Source: Myxococcus guangdongensis
GTDB taxonomy: Bacteria > Myxococcota > Myxococcia > Myxococcales > Myxococcaceae
Direction of reading: 5' to 3'
Length of the DNA: 59,509 nucleotides
Assembly: GCF_024198255.1 (NCBI RefSeq)
Contig: NZ_JAJVKW010000026.1
Coordinates: forward strand, 1 to 59,509
Shown: positions 15,444 through 24,853 of the stretch, in pieces
Layout of the letters: the number at the start of each line of letters is the position of its first letter
How positions within the stretch are numbered: position 1 is the stretch's first letter
Position numbers and translations under genes: made by a program
The notes under the pieces: generated by a model
Seen by the model: only the letters and a program-made list of their open reading frames with translations
What the model was told of the DNA's origin: nothing
The model's database searches: none

Positions 15444-17570
15444 TCAGCGCACCGGCGCGTCGAAGTACGTGGTGGCCAGCGGCGTCTGGAGCGCGCCCAC
15501 GTTGGCCACGCGGATGCCCGCGTCGGTGACGGCGTACACGAAGTCATCCGCCATCACACTGCGGCGCACCTCCGGCGCCCAGTACCAGCTCCAATGCGGG
15601 TACTCGAAGCGCTGGAACATGTCCCGCGTCGACACCGCGCCCACCGGCGTGAAGCCCGTGGCCGTGTCCACGCGGAACACGCGCAGCTCGCTGGTGAAGC
15701 CGGACCAGTAGTCGGAGCGGCTGTAGTCCCAGTCCACGAAGGGCACCGCCACCAGGCCCTTGGCCGCGAAGTAGTTGAACGCCTTGTGGTCGTGCAGGGC
15801 CTCGCTGCTGGAGCCGTTCGTCCCCATCCGGTGGGTGAAGGCCTCGCGGGGGTGGGCCAGGTCACTCACGTCGAACAGCGACAGCTTCAGCGCGCGGTTG
15901 CGCCAGCCGCCGTCCTCGTCGCGGTCCTCGCCGAAGGTGAGCAGGTGCGTGTCACCCAGCGGGTGGATGTACGTGGAGAAGCCCGGAATCTTCAGCTCGC
16001 CCACCTTGCGCGGATGGGCGGGGTCGCTCAGGTCGAAGGTGAAGAGCGGGTCCGTCTGGCGGAAGGTCACGATGTAGCCCTTCTTGCCCACGAAGCGCGC
16101 GCTGAAGATGCGCTCGGTCGGCGCCAGGTCCTCGCTGCGCCCCAGCTCCTCCAGGTGCCCGTTCTTCGCGCCGAACGTCACCAGCCGGCTGACGGTGTTC
16201 GGGCCGCCGGTGGTGGGCGTGGACGGCTCATCGCCGTTCCCCGACGTGCTGCGCCAGGTCGTCACCGTGGTGGCCACGCGCAGCACGCCCTCGTGCTCGT
16301 CCATGGCGAACTGGTTGACCAGGGTGCCAGCGACGGAGCCGCTGCCCACGTACGTGGCGCGCGAGGGCTCACGGATGTCGAACTTGTGGATGTACGAGTG
16401 GTCGGACTGCTCCGCCACCTGCTGCCACCACCAGTGGCTGGCGGACAGGTACAGCGACTCCGGGGACGCGTAGACCACGCCCGGCGCGGACACCACGCTG
16501 GTGCGGCCCAGGGGCGCGGCGCCCTCCACCGTGTCCAAGTCCAACGACAGCACCGTCACGAAGCCCAGGCCCGTGGGCGCGTTGGCGTGGAAGAAGTCCG
16601 AGCAGGAGAACGGCAGCGCGGTGCTGGTGCCATCCGCCGCCACCCGGCGACCGGGCTCCACCCAGTCCGCCAGCGTCTGGTCGCGGATGAGCTTCTCGTT
16701 CTTGACGATGAGCGCGTCGAGCGCCGCGTTCATCTTGTCGCGGTTCTCCAGCTCGCGGGAGTACTCGGGGTAGAAGCGCACGTCCGAGGGCCAGCGGAAC
16801 TCGTCCGTCATCACCAGCCGCACGGCGCTGTCCACGCGGCGCGCGGTGAGGTAGCCGCCCGGCAGGTACACCTGCTGCTTCACCTGGGGCGACGCCAGGT
16901 CCGACACGTCCACCACCGTCACCTTCAGCGTGCCGCCCTGCATGTAGCCGCAGCGGAAGCCCGCGCAGTCGGGCATGGGCGCGCCCATCATCGGAGAATC
17001 CCCCCACACCGTGGGACGGCCGGGACGCTCCTCGTAGACCTGCGACGCGATGACCAGCCGCTTGCGGTCCTTGTCGTAGAGCATCTCGCGGGGCTGGCCC
17101 TGAATCTCCAGCGACGCCACGCGCGTGAGCTGGTCCGCGGGCCAGGAGCGATTCACATACAGCTTGGGTCCGGACAGCACGAAGATGTGGTTGCCGTCGT
17201 TCTGCACGAAGTCCGCCTCGTGCACGCCGGCCACCTGGTTGTTGGTGCCCGTGTAGTCGTCGGGGCCGCGCGGCGCGCCACCGCTGCCATCGCCCTCGGA
17301 CGGAGAGGGCATGCCCGTGGGAGGCGCCGCGCCGTCGCCGAACCACCACTGCAGGCCGCGGGGCCGCATCGACTCCACCGACGCGCGCATCCGCTTCGTC
17401 GCCGTGTCCTCGATGTGCTGCTCGAGCGCCTCGCAGCCCTCGAAGGCATCCAGCCGCGCCTCCTGCGCCACCGGCTCGTTCTCCACCGGTGGATGCGTCT
17501 TCTCGTCGTCACAACCCACCGCAGCCACCGCGACCAGCCCCACCCACCCGTAGCGCTTCCATCGCCGCAT
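15444..17570 (-). CDS. Beta-propeller domain lipoprotein (PF09826-like)
   Basis: This 708-residue exported protein starts MRRWKRYGWVGLVAVAAVGC, a signal peptide ending in a lipobox. GGGAGGAA lies just before the ATG at 17570, which decides the start. After a polar linker the segment NNQVAGVHEADFVQNDGNHI begins a series of blade-like repeats (for example YIVTFRQTDPLFTFDLSDPA and DTHLLTFGEDRDEDGG) typical of the secreted C-terminal beta-propeller family PF09826, whose role is unknown. The gene at 49381-51294 is a paralogue with the same NQ-AGV-E/D-D core. A likely place is the outer membrane or periplasm. Confidence 0.85.
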   Translation of the reverse strand: MRRWKRYGWVGLVAVAAVGCDDEKTHPPVENEPVAQEARLDAFEGCEALEQHIEDTATKRMRASVESMRPRGLQWWFGDGAAPPTGMPSPSEGDGSGGAPRGPDDYTGTNNQVAGVHEADFVQNDGNHIFVLSGPKLYVNRSWPADQLTRVASLEIQGQPREMLYDKDRKRLVIASQVYEERPGRPTVWGDSPMMGAPMPDCAGFRCGYMQGGTLKVTVVDVSDLASPQVKQQVYLPGGYLTARRVDSAVRLVMTDEFRWPSDVRFYPEYSRELENRDKMNAALDALIVKNEKLIRDQTLADWVEPGRRVAADGTSTALPFSCSDFFHANAPTGLGFVTVLSLDLDTVEGAAPLGRTSVVSAPGVVYASPESLYLSASHWWWQQVAEQSDHSYIHKFDIREPSRATYVGSGSVAGTLVNQFAMDEHEGVLRVATTVTTWRSTSGNGDEPSTPTTGGPNTVSRLVTFGAKNGHLEELGRSEDLAPTERIFSARFVGKKGYIVTFRQTDPLFTFDLSDPAHPRKVGELKIPGFSTYIHPLGDTHLLTFGEDRDEDGGWRNRALKLSLFDVSDLAHPREAFTHRMGTNGSSSEALHDHKAFNYFAAKGLVAVPFVDWDYSRSDYWSGFTSELRVFRVDTATGFTPVGAVSTRDMFQRFEYPHWSWYWAPEVRRSVMADDFVYAVTDAGIRVANVGALQTPLATTYFDAPVR

Positions 17571-17742
17571 GAGATTCCTCCCGGTTCGTGTCTGTTGGCC
17601 CCATCCGCGGCGCGAGCTGGAATCCCAGCCCGCCATGCTCGGATGACGGCACGGCCCGGGCGCGCTCTTGCCACCCCCATGCCAGCAACCACGCTGACTC
17701 GGGACACCGGGATTTCCAGGGGCTTGCGGGCGCCAGGGCCTC

Positions 17743-18912
17743 TCAGAAACCTGAGGCGCGTGGATTCCCCGTGGGGGGAAATCCGTGAGTCCGCGGCACG
17801 AAGCGGACGAACTGCTGCGTCAGCGCCGGGTCCATGCGCTCCAGGCGCAGGCCCATGCCCGCCGGTGCACGGAAGGCGCCGGGGGTGCGCGGCGGGTTGG
17901 CCCAGATGACGGTGGCCTCGGCCGAGCACGGCGCGCGCTGTCCGGCCAGCGACACCTTCAACGACAACCGGGTGCCCTCGCGCGCCGGGGTGAGCGTGCG
18001 CACGAAGAGGGCCTCGGGGCTGGCGTCGTGGCTGAAGCCCGTCAGCGCGGCGCCGCCCGCCAGCGGGGAGAACTCCACCACGGTGAAGAAGGGCACGCGC
18101 TCGGCGGCCCGCAGGGGGACGCGGTCGGGCGTCAGCCGCGACAGCACGCGCCCCAGCAGCTCATCGGCGCCCAGGTGACGCTTCTCGAGCAGCGGCGCGC
18201 CCGACAAGGCCTGCGCCCGCGCGAGCACCTCGCCGGACTCCTCCGCGCGCGACAAGAGCACCAGCGGCTTCCTCGGGTTCGCGTCGCGAAGCCGCGCGGC
18301 CAGGGCCAAGGTCTCACGCGGGGCGCGCGATACATCGACGAGGAAGCCGTCGAGCTGCGCGCCGTGCTCGGCCGCGAGCGCCTCCGCGTCCTGCGCGTCG
18401 CGAGCGTAGAGGACGTGCAGCCCCTCCTGCTCCAGCGAGCCGCCCAGGAACGTGTGCAGGAAGCGGCCGCCCTCGACGAGCAGCACGCGGCGCCCCTTGG
18501 GAGGCCCCTCCTTCGCGCGCTCGCGGGCGTTGCGCACCGCCACCAGCTTGGCCTGCAGCGCCTCGAGCGCGACGGGCTTGGGCAGGAAGTCATCCGCGCC
18601 CGCGCGCCAGCAGTGCATCACCTCGTGCGGCTCGCCGGCGGAGGTGAACATGATGACGGGCACGTTGCGGCCCGCGGGGTGTGACTTCACCGCGCGGCAC
18701 ACCTCGTCGCCCTGCATGCGCTCCATGCGCAGGTCCATCAGGATGAGCATGGGCGCGCGGCGGGCCAGCTCCGCCAGACACGCCTCGCCGCCCTCCAGCG
18801 TCACCGGCTCGCAGCCCAGCCGGGCCAGGTGCAGCCGCACCACCTCGCGCGCGGTGCGCGAGTCGTCCACCACGAACACGGCTTCCCGCGTGGTGGCGCC
18901 GGGCGCGTTCAT
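17743..18912 (-). CDS. Two-receiver response regulator with a C-terminal PilZ-like domain
   Basis: The protein has 389 residues. Residues about 10-125 are a canonical receiver (VFVVDDSRTA, phospho-acceptor Asp in LILMDLRM, Lys in FLPKPV). Residues about 135-255 are a second receiver that keeps an Asp (GFLVDVSR) but has lost the acidic pair (LLVEGGRF) and has EKR at the usual Lys site. The last 110 residues (GFSHDASPEALFVRT) match the myxobacterial PilZ-like domain TIGR02266, with the D-x-S-x-x-G motif reduced to DASPEA, so c-di-GMP binding is uncertain. The ATG at 18912 overlaps the stop of the DnaK-like gene (ATGA), so both are coupled. No kinase lies beside it. Confidence 0.85.
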   Translation of the reverse strand: MNAPGATTREAVFVVDDSRTAREVVRLHLARLGCEPVTLEGGEACLAELARRAPMLILMDLRMERMQGDEVCRAVKSHPAGRNVPVIMFTSAGEPHEVMHCWRAGADDFLPKPVALEALQAKLVAVRNARERAKEGPPKGRRVLLVEGGRFLHTFLGGSLEQEGLHVLYARDAQDAEALAAEHGAQLDGFLVDVSRAPRETLALAARLRDANPRKPLVLLSRAEESGEVLARAQALSGAPLLEKRHLGADELLGRVLSRLTPDRVPLRAAERVPFFTVVEFSPLAGGAALTGFSHDASPEALFVRTLTPAREGTRLSLKVSLAGQRAPCSAEATVIWANPPRTPGAFRAPAGMGLRLERMDPALTQQFVRFVPRTHGFPPTGNPRASGF

Positions 18913-20741
18913 CAGGCCCGCGGCTCCTGCTTGCCGCCGGACAGCAGCTGCGTGAGCTGTCGGGCGATGGCGGCGCACTTCGCCGCGTCCTTGCTGTCCA
19001 GCGCGCTGCGCCCGCCGTCGAGCAGCTTCTGCACCGTGCCCACCGCGGCCTCGGCCTCCGGGCTGGGGTTCTCCTGCGCGCTCTTCTGGAGCATCCGCGC
19101 CAGCTTCTCGCCGCGCTCCAGCAGCTTGCGGAACAGCTCCTCGGCGCGCTTCGCGTCCACCACGCCCTGCGACTTCGCGTAGCTCGCCTGCTCCGCGCCC
19201 AGCTTCTCCGCCTCGCCGTGCGGCAGGCCCGCGCGCGCCTCCAGGCGCACCGTCTCCATGTTGCCGGTCGTCAAATCCGTGGCCTTCACGGACAGAATCG
19301 CCTCACCCGACAGCTCGAAGACGACCTCCAGCGGCACGTCTCCGCGCGCGGCCACGTGCAGGTTCTTGAGCACCACCTCGCCCAGCTTGTGGTTCTCGTC
19401 CTGGAACTCGCTCTCGCCCTGGTACACGGGGATGCGCGCCTCGTGCTGGCCGGAGGTGCCGGGGAAGAAGATGTCGCGCGCGACGACGGGCACGCCCGTG
19501 TTCTTCGCGATGAGCCGCTTCACGCGCCCGCCCAGCACGCCCACGCCCAGGCTCTGGCTGGCCACGTCGAGCAGCAGCGCCTGACCCGACTGCCGCAGGA
19601 GCTCGTCCGCCTGCACCGCGGCGCCCAGCGCCACGGCCTCGTCCGGGTGCACGTCCGTGGACGGCTGACGGCCGAAGAAGTCGGCGACGAGCCGGCGCAC
19701 CAGCGGCACGCGCGTCATGCCGCCCACCAGCAGCACCACGTCCACCGAGCGCGGGTCCATCTTCGCCTCGCGCATCACGCCCTCGCACACCTCCAGGCAG
19801 CGGCGCGACAAGGGCTCCGACAGCGTCTCGAAGAACGAGCGCGTGAGCACCGTCTCCAGCTCCGTCGTGCGCCCGCCCTTGCCCGAGTGGTCGCCCAGCC
19901 CCGTGACGGAGATGGTGGACTCCTCGTGCTCGGTGAGCTCGCGCTTGGCGGCCTCGGCGGCGACCTTCAGGCGCCGGAGGCTCTGCGCGTCCTGCGACAC
20001 CACGTGGCGCAGCTCATCGTCCACCTGGGCCAGCAGCCACTGGACGATTCGCTGGTCGAAGTCCTCGCCGCCCAGCCTTGGATCTCCGCCGGTGGCGCGC
20101 ACCTCGAAGACGCCGGACTTCACGTCGAGGATGGACACATCGAAGGTGCCACCGCCCAGGTCGAACACCAGCGCGTTGCCCTCGAAGCCGCGCGACAGCC
20201 CGTACGCGAGCGCCGCCGCGGTGGGCTCGTTCACCAACCGCACGACCTCCAGGCCCGCGATGGAGGCCGCCTCGCGCGTGGCCTGTCGCTGGTTGTCGTC
20301 GAAGTTGGCGGGGACGGTGATGACACACTTGCTGACGGGGCGGCCGAAGTGCGCCTGCGCATCCAGCGCCAGCTCGCCCAGAATCATCGCGGAGACCTGC
20401 GTGCAGGGCAGCACCCGCCCGGCCAGCTTCACGCGCACGTCACCCGCGGGGCCCGCGACGAGCGGATAGGGCACCAGCGCCTTCGCCTGCTGCACCAGCT
20501 CCGGCGTGTAGCGTCGCCCGAGGAAGCGCTTGGTGGCCCAGACCACCGCGTCCGGATGCTCCTCCGCCAGCACCTGGGCCGCCTGGCCCACGACGCGCTC
20601 GCCGCCCTTGGTGACGCCGAGCACGGAGGGCGTCAGGCGGCCCCCCGCGCGCGAGGGGATGAGGCGCGGCCGGCCATCTTCCACGGTGGCCACGGCGCTA
20701 TTGGTGGTACCCAGGTCGATGCCGATGACGGGGTCGTGCAT
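18912..20741 (-). CDS. DnaK-like Hsp70 chaperone
   Basis: This 609-residue Hsp70 protein starts MHDPVIGIDLGTTNSAVATV, the phosphate-1 loop of the ATPase domain. Other nucleotide-binding motifs are VFDLGGGTFDVSILD (phosphate 2) and LLVGGMTRVPLVRRL (adenosine). A substrate-binding domain follows (about residues 390-510, LLLDVASQSLGVGVLGG) and then a shortened helical lid. It lacks the acidic EEVD-like end of a main DnaK, and no dnaJ or grpE lies nearby, so it is probably an accessory Hsp70 with a specialised client. It shares a transcript with the downstream response regulator and is divergent from atpH. Confidence 0.9.
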   Translation of the reverse strand: MHDPVIGIDLGTTNSAVATVEDGRPRLIPSRAGGRLTPSVLGVTKGGERVVGQAAQVLAEEHPDAVVWATKRFLGRRYTPELVQQAKALVPYPLVAGPAGDVRVKLAGRVLPCTQVSAMILGELALDAQAHFGRPVSKCVITVPANFDDNQRQATREAASIAGLEVVRLVNEPTAAALAYGLSRGFEGNALVFDLGGGTFDVSILDVKSGVFEVRATGGDPRLGGEDFDQRIVQWLLAQVDDELRHVVSQDAQSLRRLKVAAEAAKRELTEHEESTISVTGLGDHSGKGGRTTELETVLTRSFFETLSEPLSRRCLEVCEGVMREAKMDPRSVDVVLLVGGMTRVPLVRRLVADFFGRQPSTDVHPDEAVALGAAVQADELLRQSGQALLLDVASQSLGVGVLGGRVKRLIAKNTGVPVVARDIFFPGTSGQHEARIPVYQGESEFQDENHKLGEVVLKNLHVAARGDVPLEVVFELSGEAILSVKATDLTTGNMETVRLEARAGLPHGEAEKLGAEQASYAKSQGVVDAKRAEELFRKLLERGEKLARMLQKSAQENPSPEAEAAVGTVQKLLDGGRSALDSKDAAKCAAIARQLTQLLSGGKQEPRA

Positions 20742-20899
20742 GGGGGGCGGTCGGGACCCCACGGTACGGGTCTTCCCGCCTCCTCGCCAAGCCCCCTCGC
20801 GTCGGACCTGCCCTCCGCCTGTCGCTTCCCTGTCCGCCCGGGCACGACGGCCACGGGGGTGGACGGCCATGGGGCACCATGCTAAGGGCGCGACCCGTC

Positions 20900-21439
20900 A
20901 TGGTGAACGTCTCCATCGCCCGCCGCTACGCCCGTGCCCTCCTCGACGTCTCGTCGGAGGTGGGTCGCATCGACGCCGTCGCCGAGCAGCTCACCGCCTT
21001 CGCGGACATCCTCGCGAAGAACCCCGAGCTCACGGACGTGCTCAACAACCCGGCCTACTCGCGCTCCCAGCGCGGCCAGGTCGTGGAGGGGGTGATGAAG
21101 CTCATCCCCGGTCTGGAGCCGGTGCTGGCCAACACCCTGCGCCTGCTGGTGGACCGCAACCGCCTGGTCTACGTGCCGGACATCGCCCGCGTCTTCCGCG
21201 ACATGGCGGATGCCCGCGCCGGCCGCGTCCGTGGCAACGTCACCAGCGCCGCCGCCCTCCCGGCCGACACCCTGGCCCAGCTGCGCCAGACGCTGCAGCA
21301 GCTCACCCAGCGCGATGTCATCCTGGAGACGCGCGTGGACCCCAGCCTGCTCGGTGGCGTGTCCGCCCAGGTGGGCAGCATCCTCTACGACGGCAGCCTG
21401 CGCACCCAGCTGGACCAGATGCGCCGCGAGCTGAAGTAG
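20900..21439 (+). CDS. atpH: F1 ATP synthase delta subunit AtpH
   Basis: This 179-residue protein (OSCP/delta family) links the top of F1 to the peripheral stalk. It starts MVNVSIARRYARALLDVSSE, where the ARRYA-ALL pattern is the family signature. The C-terminal half ends in LETRVDPSLLGGVSAQVGSI followed by YDGSL, the most conserved delta motif. The ATG at 20900 or the GTG one codon later could be used; the ATG at 20879 would add an unneeded leader. A histidine kinase gene, not atpA, is next, which is unusual. Confidence 0.95.
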   Translation: MVNVSIARRYARALLDVSSEVGRIDAVAEQLTAFADILAKNPELTDVLNNPAYSRSQRGQVVEGVMKLIPGLEPVLANTLRLLVDRNRLVYVPDIARVFRDMADARAGRVRGNVTSAAALPADTLAQLRQTLQQLTQRDVILETRVDPSLLGGVSAQVGSILYDGSLRTQLDQMRRELK

Positions 21440-21443
21440 CACC

Positions 21444-21463
21444 GCCGTACGGGGGCGTACGGC
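21444..21463 (+). terminator. Hairpin directly after atpH
   Basis: GCCGTACG and CGTACGGC form a perfect 8-bp stem with a GGGG loop, starting 5 bp after the atpH stop. There is no T-run, so it may be a weak terminator, a pause or an RNA-processing/stability element between atpH and the kinase gene. Confidence 0.45.
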
Positions 21464-21599
21464 CGCATCCTCGCGGCCAACGCCCCAGGTCGCCCACGCA
21501 CCCGGTAGTCCGGGGCAAACCGGCATTTCCAGTAGCCCTGGGACAGAGGTATACTCGGGGGAACACGGGGCAACCCCGGGTTTTCTGGACGACCTCAAC

Positions 21600-23075
21600 A
21601 TGCCGCAGTCCCTGTTTCACCCCCTTCCCGGTGGCCCGATGTTCGCCGTGGCCCCCGAGGAGGCCTGGCCCTTCCTCGGCGCGCTGTTGAACGCGACGGG
21701 TTGTGGCATCGCCCTGCTGGACAGGGAGCTCAGGCCCGTGTGGGTGAATGGGGCGCTGACGGCGCTGTCGGGCCTGGAGCCCCGGGCCTATCTGGGGCGT
21801 CCCCTGGTGGACGTCTGGCCGAAGGTCGCCTTCTCGCTGGCCCCGCTGCTGGCGCGCGCCCTGTCGGGGGAGAGCGTGGTGGAGGCGCCGCTGACGGGGG
21901 TGCTGGCCGCGGGCTCGGGCGAGAAGCACCTGCGCGTGGGGCTGTCCCCGGCGCACCAGGCCGGGGTGCTGGCGGGCGTGGTGCTGTGGGTGCGCGACGA
22001 GACGGAGCGCGTGCGCGAGGAGGCGCGGCTTCGCGAGCGCGAGGCGCACATGCGCAGCCTGGCCGACGTGGCCTGTGACGGGCACTTCCTGCACGAGAAC
22101 GGCGTGGTGCTGGACGCGAACCGCGCGCTGGCGCACCTCTTGGGCCACGACTCGCCCCGGGAGTTGATCGGCCACCACCTGGTCGAGTGGGTGGCGCCGG
22201 AGTACCGGCCCGCCGTCATGTCCGCGGTGGCCCGGGGGGTGGAGACGCCCTACGAGGTCATGTGCGTGCGGCGCGACGGCCAGCGCATCCCCTTGGAAGT
22301 CCTGGGGAAGTTCGTGACGTGGGAGGGCCGACAGGTGCGGCTGGCCGCCATCTGGGACATCAGCGGGCGCAAGGCGGCGGAGGAGCGCGCCGAGCGCACC
22401 GAGCACTTCCGGGAGCAGCTGCTGGGCGTGGTGGGCCATGACTTGCGCTCCCCGCTGGAGAGCATCCAGTCCGGCGCCAGCGCGCTGCAGCGGCTGGAGA
22501 ACCTGGAAGAGCCCCAGCAGCGGCTGGTGGGACATGTGGCCCAGGCCGCGCGGCGCATGGAGCGGATGATCCACGAGCTGCTCGACTTCACCCGGGCCCG
22601 GCTGTCCGGAGGGCTGCCGGTGCGCCCGGAGCCGCTGGTGCTGGACCGGCTGGTGGAGCAGGTCCTGGAGGAGCGGCGGCAGGTCCACCCGGGCCGCACG
22701 ATGCTGATGGAGACGCAGGGCGACCTGCGGGGCCACTGGGACGCGGGGCGCATCTCCCAGCTGGCGGACACGCTGCTGGGCAGCGTGCTCCAGCACAGCC
22801 CCGAGCCCACCCCGGTGTGGCTCAAGCTGGTGGGCGCCGTGGGGGGCGTGACGCTGTCCATCCGCAACGACTCGCTGACGGTGCCGCAGGAGGAGCACGC
22901 CACCCTCTTCGAGCCCTTCCGCCGGGGCCGCCCCGCCAGCGCCGAGGGCCTGGGCCTGGGCCTGTTCATCGCCCGGCAGGTGGCCGTGGCCCATGGGGGC
23001 CGGCTCACCGTGGAGTCCTCCCAGGGCGGGACGCGCTTCGTCGTCTGGCTGCCCCGCGAGTCCTCCACCCGCTAG
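21600..23075 (+). CDS. PAS-domain sensor histidine kinase
   Basis: This 491-residue soluble kinase has no membrane segment. Two PAS domains occupy about residues 20-140 (GCGIALLDRELRPVWVNGAL) and 145-265 (DGHFLHENGVVLDANRALAH, then PYEVMCVRRDGQRIPLEVL and WDISGRKAAEE). The HisKA domain has its phospho-acceptor in VVGHDLRSPLESI (about residue 281). The ATPase domain is weak in its N box (LLGSVLQHSPEP where the Asn is usually found) but keeps the G2 region GLGLGLFIARQV and GGTRFVVWLP. It is an orphan lying between atpH and atpA in the same orientation, so it might be expressed with them. Its partner regulator is not in view beside it. Confidence 0.88.
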   Translation: MPQSLFHPLPGGPMFAVAPEEAWPFLGALLNATGCGIALLDRELRPVWVNGALTALSGLEPRAYLGRPLVDVWPKVAFSLAPLLARALSGESVVEAPLTGVLAAGSGEKHLRVGLSPAHQAGVLAGVVLWVRDETERVREEARLREREAHMRSLADVACDGHFLHENGVVLDANRALAHLLGHDSPRELIGHHLVEWVAPEYRPAVMSAVARGVETPYEVMCVRRDGQRIPLEVLGKFVTWEGRQVRLAAIWDISGRKAAEERAERTEHFREQLLGVVGHDLRSPLESIQSGASALQRLENLEEPQQRLVGHVAQAARRMERMIHELLDFTRARLSGGLPVRPEPLVLDRLVEQVLEERRQVHPGRTMLMETQGDLRGHWDAGRISQLADTLLGSVLQHSPEPTPVWLKLVGAVGGVTLSIRNDSLTVPQEEHATLFEPFRRGRPASAEGLGLGLFIARQVAVAHGGRLTVESSQGGTRFVVWLPRESSTR

Positions 23076-23275
23076 AGGGCCGCCCGGGCGCGCTCTTGCC
23101 CCCGCTCGGCGGGGGTGGGAGCGCCGCGACTTAAGGGGTTGATAATGCCCCGAGAGCCCCGAATGTCGTGCGCATTGCAGGGGCCGGGGGTGCGTGGTAA
23201 GGGGCCCCGACTTCTTAAGCTTTGGCGGACCCGAACCGACCCGGCCCGCCCCCTGTTCGAGGACGCAAAACGCCC

Positions 23276-24823
23276 ATGGAAATCCGCGCCGACGAGATCA
23301 GCAGAATCATCCGGGAGCAGATCAAGGACTACGGCAAGAAGGTCACCGTCGCGGAGACGGGCACCGTGCTGTCCGTCGGCGACGGTATCGCGCGCATCTA
23401 CGGCCTGGAGGGTGTGCTCGCCGGTGAGCTGGTGGAGTTCACCAACGGCGTGAAGGGCCTGGTCCTCAACCTCGAGGAGGACAACGTCGGCGTCGCCATC
23501 ATGGGCGACTTCCAGAACATCCGCGAGGGCGACACCGTCAAGCGCACCCAGCAGATCGCCTCCGTGCCGGTGGGCAAGGGCCTGCTCGGCCGCGTGGTGG
23601 ACCCGCTCGGTCTGCCCCTGGACGGCAAGGGCCCCATCGAGGGGACCGAGACGCGCCGCCTGGAGGTGAAGGCGCCCGGCATCGTGAAGCGCAAGAGCGT
23701 GCACGAGCCCCTGCAGACGGGCATCAAGGCGCTGGACGCGCTGGTGCCGGTGGGTCGTGGTCAGCGCGAGCTCATCATCGGTGACCGCCAGACGGGCAAG
23801 ACGGCCGTCGCCATCGACACCATCATCAACCAGAAGGGCCTGAACGTTTACTGCATCTACGTGGCCATCGGTCAGAAGCAGTCGACCGTCGCGCAGGTCG
23901 TGGAGAAGCTCAACCGCTTCGGCGCCATGGAGTTCACCACGGTGGTGGCGGCGAACGCCTCCGACCCGGCCCCGATGCAGTTCTTCGCGCCGTACGCCGG
24001 CGTGGCCATGGGCGAGTACTTCCGCGACAACAAGATGCACGCCCTCATCATCTACGACGACCTGTCCAAGCAGGCCGTGGCGTACCGCCAGCTGTCGCTG
24101 CTCCTGCGCCGCCCGCCGGGCCGCGAGGCGTACCCGGGCGACGTGTTCTACGTGCACAGCCGCCTGCTGGAGCGCGCCGCCAAGCTGTCGGACGAGGAGG
24201 GCGCGGGCTCTCTCACCGCGCTGCCCATCATCGAGACGCAGGCCGGCGACGTGTCCGCCTACATCCCGACGAACGTCATCTCCATCACCGACGGGCAGAT
24301 CTTCCTCGAGACGGACCTGTTCTTCGCCGGCGTCCGCCCGGCCATCAACGTCGGTCTGTCGGTGTCCCGCGTCGGCTCCGCCGCGCAGATCAAGGCGATG
24401 AAGCAGGTCGCCGGCACCATGAAGCTGGACCTCGCGCAGTACCGCGAGCTCGCCGCCTTCGCCCAGTTCGGCTCGGACCTCGACAAGGCCACCCAGGAGA
24501 CCCTGGCCCGTGGCGCCCGCATGGTGGAGCTGCTCAAGCAGGGCCAGTACGAGCCGCTCTCCGTCGAGCGTCAGGTCATGCAGATCTACGCCGCCACCAA
24601 CCGCGACGACCCCAAGAAGCGCGGCTGGGTGCGCGACGTCCCCGTCTCCGACGTGGTGCGCTGGATGCGTGAGTTCCTGGAGTTCGCGGACGGCAAGCAC
24701 CCGAACGTCGCGAAGGACATCTCCGCCAAGCGCGAGCTGACCAACGACATCAAGGCGGCGCTGAACAAGGCCATCACCGAGTTCAACGACGTCTTCCAGC
24801 CCACCCCGGGCGCGAAGGTCTAG
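23276..24823 (+). CDS. atpA: F1 ATP synthase alpha subunit AtpA
   Basis: This 515-residue protein starts MEIRADEISRIIREQIKDY. It has the N-terminal beta-barrel (VLSVGDGIARIYGLEGVLAG), the P-loop GDRQTGKTA (about residue 170), the IIYDDLSKQAVAYRQLSLLL segment and the conserved SRVGSAAQIKAMKQVAG region with the catalytic-site Arg. The alpha subunit forms the F1 hexamer with beta and holds non-catalytic nucleotide sites. The ATG at 23276 has GAGGA upstream. A strong terminator follows and the next genes are on the other strand, so atpG, atpD and atpC must lie elsewhere. The 200-bp gap after the kinase gene probably has its own promoter. Confidence 0.97.
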   Translation: MEIRADEISRIIREQIKDYGKKVTVAETGTVLSVGDGIARIYGLEGVLAGELVEFTNGVKGLVLNLEEDNVGVAIMGDFQNIREGDTVKRTQQIASVPVGKGLLGRVVDPLGLPLDGKGPIEGTETRRLEVKAPGIVKRKSVHEPLQTGIKALDALVPVGRGQRELIIGDRQTGKTAVAIDTIINQKGLNVYCIYVAIGQKQSTVAQVVEKLNRFGAMEFTTVVAANASDPAPMQFFAPYAGVAMGEYFRDNKMHALIIYDDLSKQAVAYRQLSLLLRRPPGREAYPGDVFYVHSRLLERAAKLSDEEGAGSLTALPIIETQAGDVSAYIPTNVISITDGQIFLETDLFFAGVRPAINVGLSVSRVGSAAQIKAMKQVAGTMKLDLAQYRELAAFAQFGSDLDKATQETLARGARMVELLKQGQYEPLSVERQVMQIYAATNRDDPKKRGWVRDVPVSDVVRWMREFLEFADGKHPNVAKDISAKRELTNDIKAALNKAITEFNDVFQPTPGAKV

Positions 24824-24853
24824 GAGTTCCGGCCGCCAAGGCCTGACGCACCG

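Noticed and set aside
15414..17909. Long plus-strand open frame opposite the beta-propeller lipoprotein gene
   Set aside because: His/Arg/Val-biased antisense product; the minus-strand gene has a lipobox, ribosome binding site and terminator.
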